A stretch of DNA of 32,034 nucleotides from positions 1-32,034 of the forward strand of contig NZ_JAHTKP010000079.1 in NCBI RefSeq assembly GCF_019192735.1, read 5' to 3'. Made by a program: the position numbers and the translations under genes. The notes beneath the pieces are model-generated. The model worked only from the letters and a program-made list of their open reading frames with translations. It searched no databases and was not told the origin of the DNA. Shown piece by piece: positions 31,922 to 32,034 of the stretch (the stretch's first letter is position 1; each line of letters starts with the position of its first letter). The stretch comes from Kitasatospora aureofaciens. GTDB lineage: Bacteria; Actinomycetota; Actinomycetes; Streptomycetales; Streptomycetaceae.

Positions 31922-32034
31922 TTAACGTTTCCGCTGGTCACGCAAGGGGTTCAGCACCTGTGTGATTGCCGCGTAGCGGCCCGTGCGGACTCTCTTGATC
32001 ATTCCTCTCTCGGTCCAGCGGGCGAGTTGGCGAT
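31922..32034 (-). CDS. C-terminal end of a gene running off the window, winged-helix-like
   Basis: The minus-strand frame entering from the right edge reads RQLARWTERGMIKRVRTGRY, then AAITQVLNPLRDQRKR and a TAA at 31922-31924. Only 37 residues are visible. The pattern R-Q-L-x-R-W-x-x-R-G-x-I-x-R-V-R-x-G-x-Y resembles the recognition helix and wing of a small winged-helix domain, as at the ends of MarR-like or replication-linked proteins. The identity cannot be decided without the upstream part. Confidence 0.5.
   Translation of the reverse strand, partial: RQLARWTERGMIKRVRTGRYAAITQVLNPLRDQRKR

Noticed and set aside
1..32034. CRISPR arrays, tRNA or rRNA genes, integrase genes
   Set aside because: No regularly spaced repeats, no cloverleaf or rRNA-like conserved stretches, and no tyrosine or serine recombinase motifs were found by reading.

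Overview
The window is very GC-rich DNA with strong third-position GC bias, GTG starts, weak intrinsic terminators without U-tracts, and protein families typical of Streptomycetaceae: multi-domain SpoIIE phosphatases, a QcrB with PDWY in place of PEWY, CAP-domain exported proteins and secreted phosphatases. It most likely comes from Streptomyces, Kitasatospora or a close relative, probably a chromosome arm or large plasmid, because intact genes are separated by long stretches of decayed gene pieces. No rRNA, tRNA or CRISPR array was seen.

Layout. 1-1040: no intact gene, with an ISL3-type transposase tail at 717-860. 1041-8881: two tandem paralogous membrane sensor phosphatases (CitA-like sensor module, PAS, GAF, SpoIIE phosphatase, anti-sigma-type ATPase). 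The second overlaps by 4 bp a lipoprotein solute-binding protein. Between the two lie fragments of another SpoIIE phosphatase, an exonuclease III-like gene and sdhB. 8988-11515: a gene graveyard holding pieces of exonuclease III, a PAS protein, an IS1182-type transposase, a ThiO-like FAD oxidase, an MFS transporter, a P-type ATPase and a LacI-type regulator. 11967-15756: a tight three-gene operon for cytochrome b (QcrB), cytochrome oxidase subunit I (CtaD) and subunit IV (CtaF). 15944-18853: remnants of IS256, ISAzo13 and IS1634 elements. 19242-19694: an exported cupredoxin with a striking inverted repeat over its ribosome-binding site. 20000-21401: a small membrane protein, a truncated 3-hydroxyacyl-CoA dehydrogenase, an unidentified C-terminal piece and a third exonuclease III tail with a strong hairpin.

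21997-29614: mostly exported proteins. These are a CAP-domain protein, an amino-acid-type solute-binding lipoprotein, a 712-residue alkaline-phosphatase-superfamily enzyme, a divergent HAD acid phosphatase, a small membrane-anchored protein, and a second CAP protein fused to an HTH-like region with a zinc-finger anti-sigma-like motif. 30208-31758: an NCS2 nucleobase permease with an odd tail. The window ends inside a short C-terminal piece of a minus-strand gene.

How the genes may work together. The clearest unit is the sensor phosphatase pair with its coupled binding protein, which has no ABC permease or ATPase nearby. It looks like a ligand-to-anti-sigma signalling module rather than a transporter. 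The QcrB-CtaD-CtaF operon could supply alternative core subunits to the respiratory bcc-aa3 supercomplex, borrowing CuA subunit II, subunit III and QcrA/QcrC from elsewhere. The two secreted phosphatases share a 390-bp divergent control region with several repeats.
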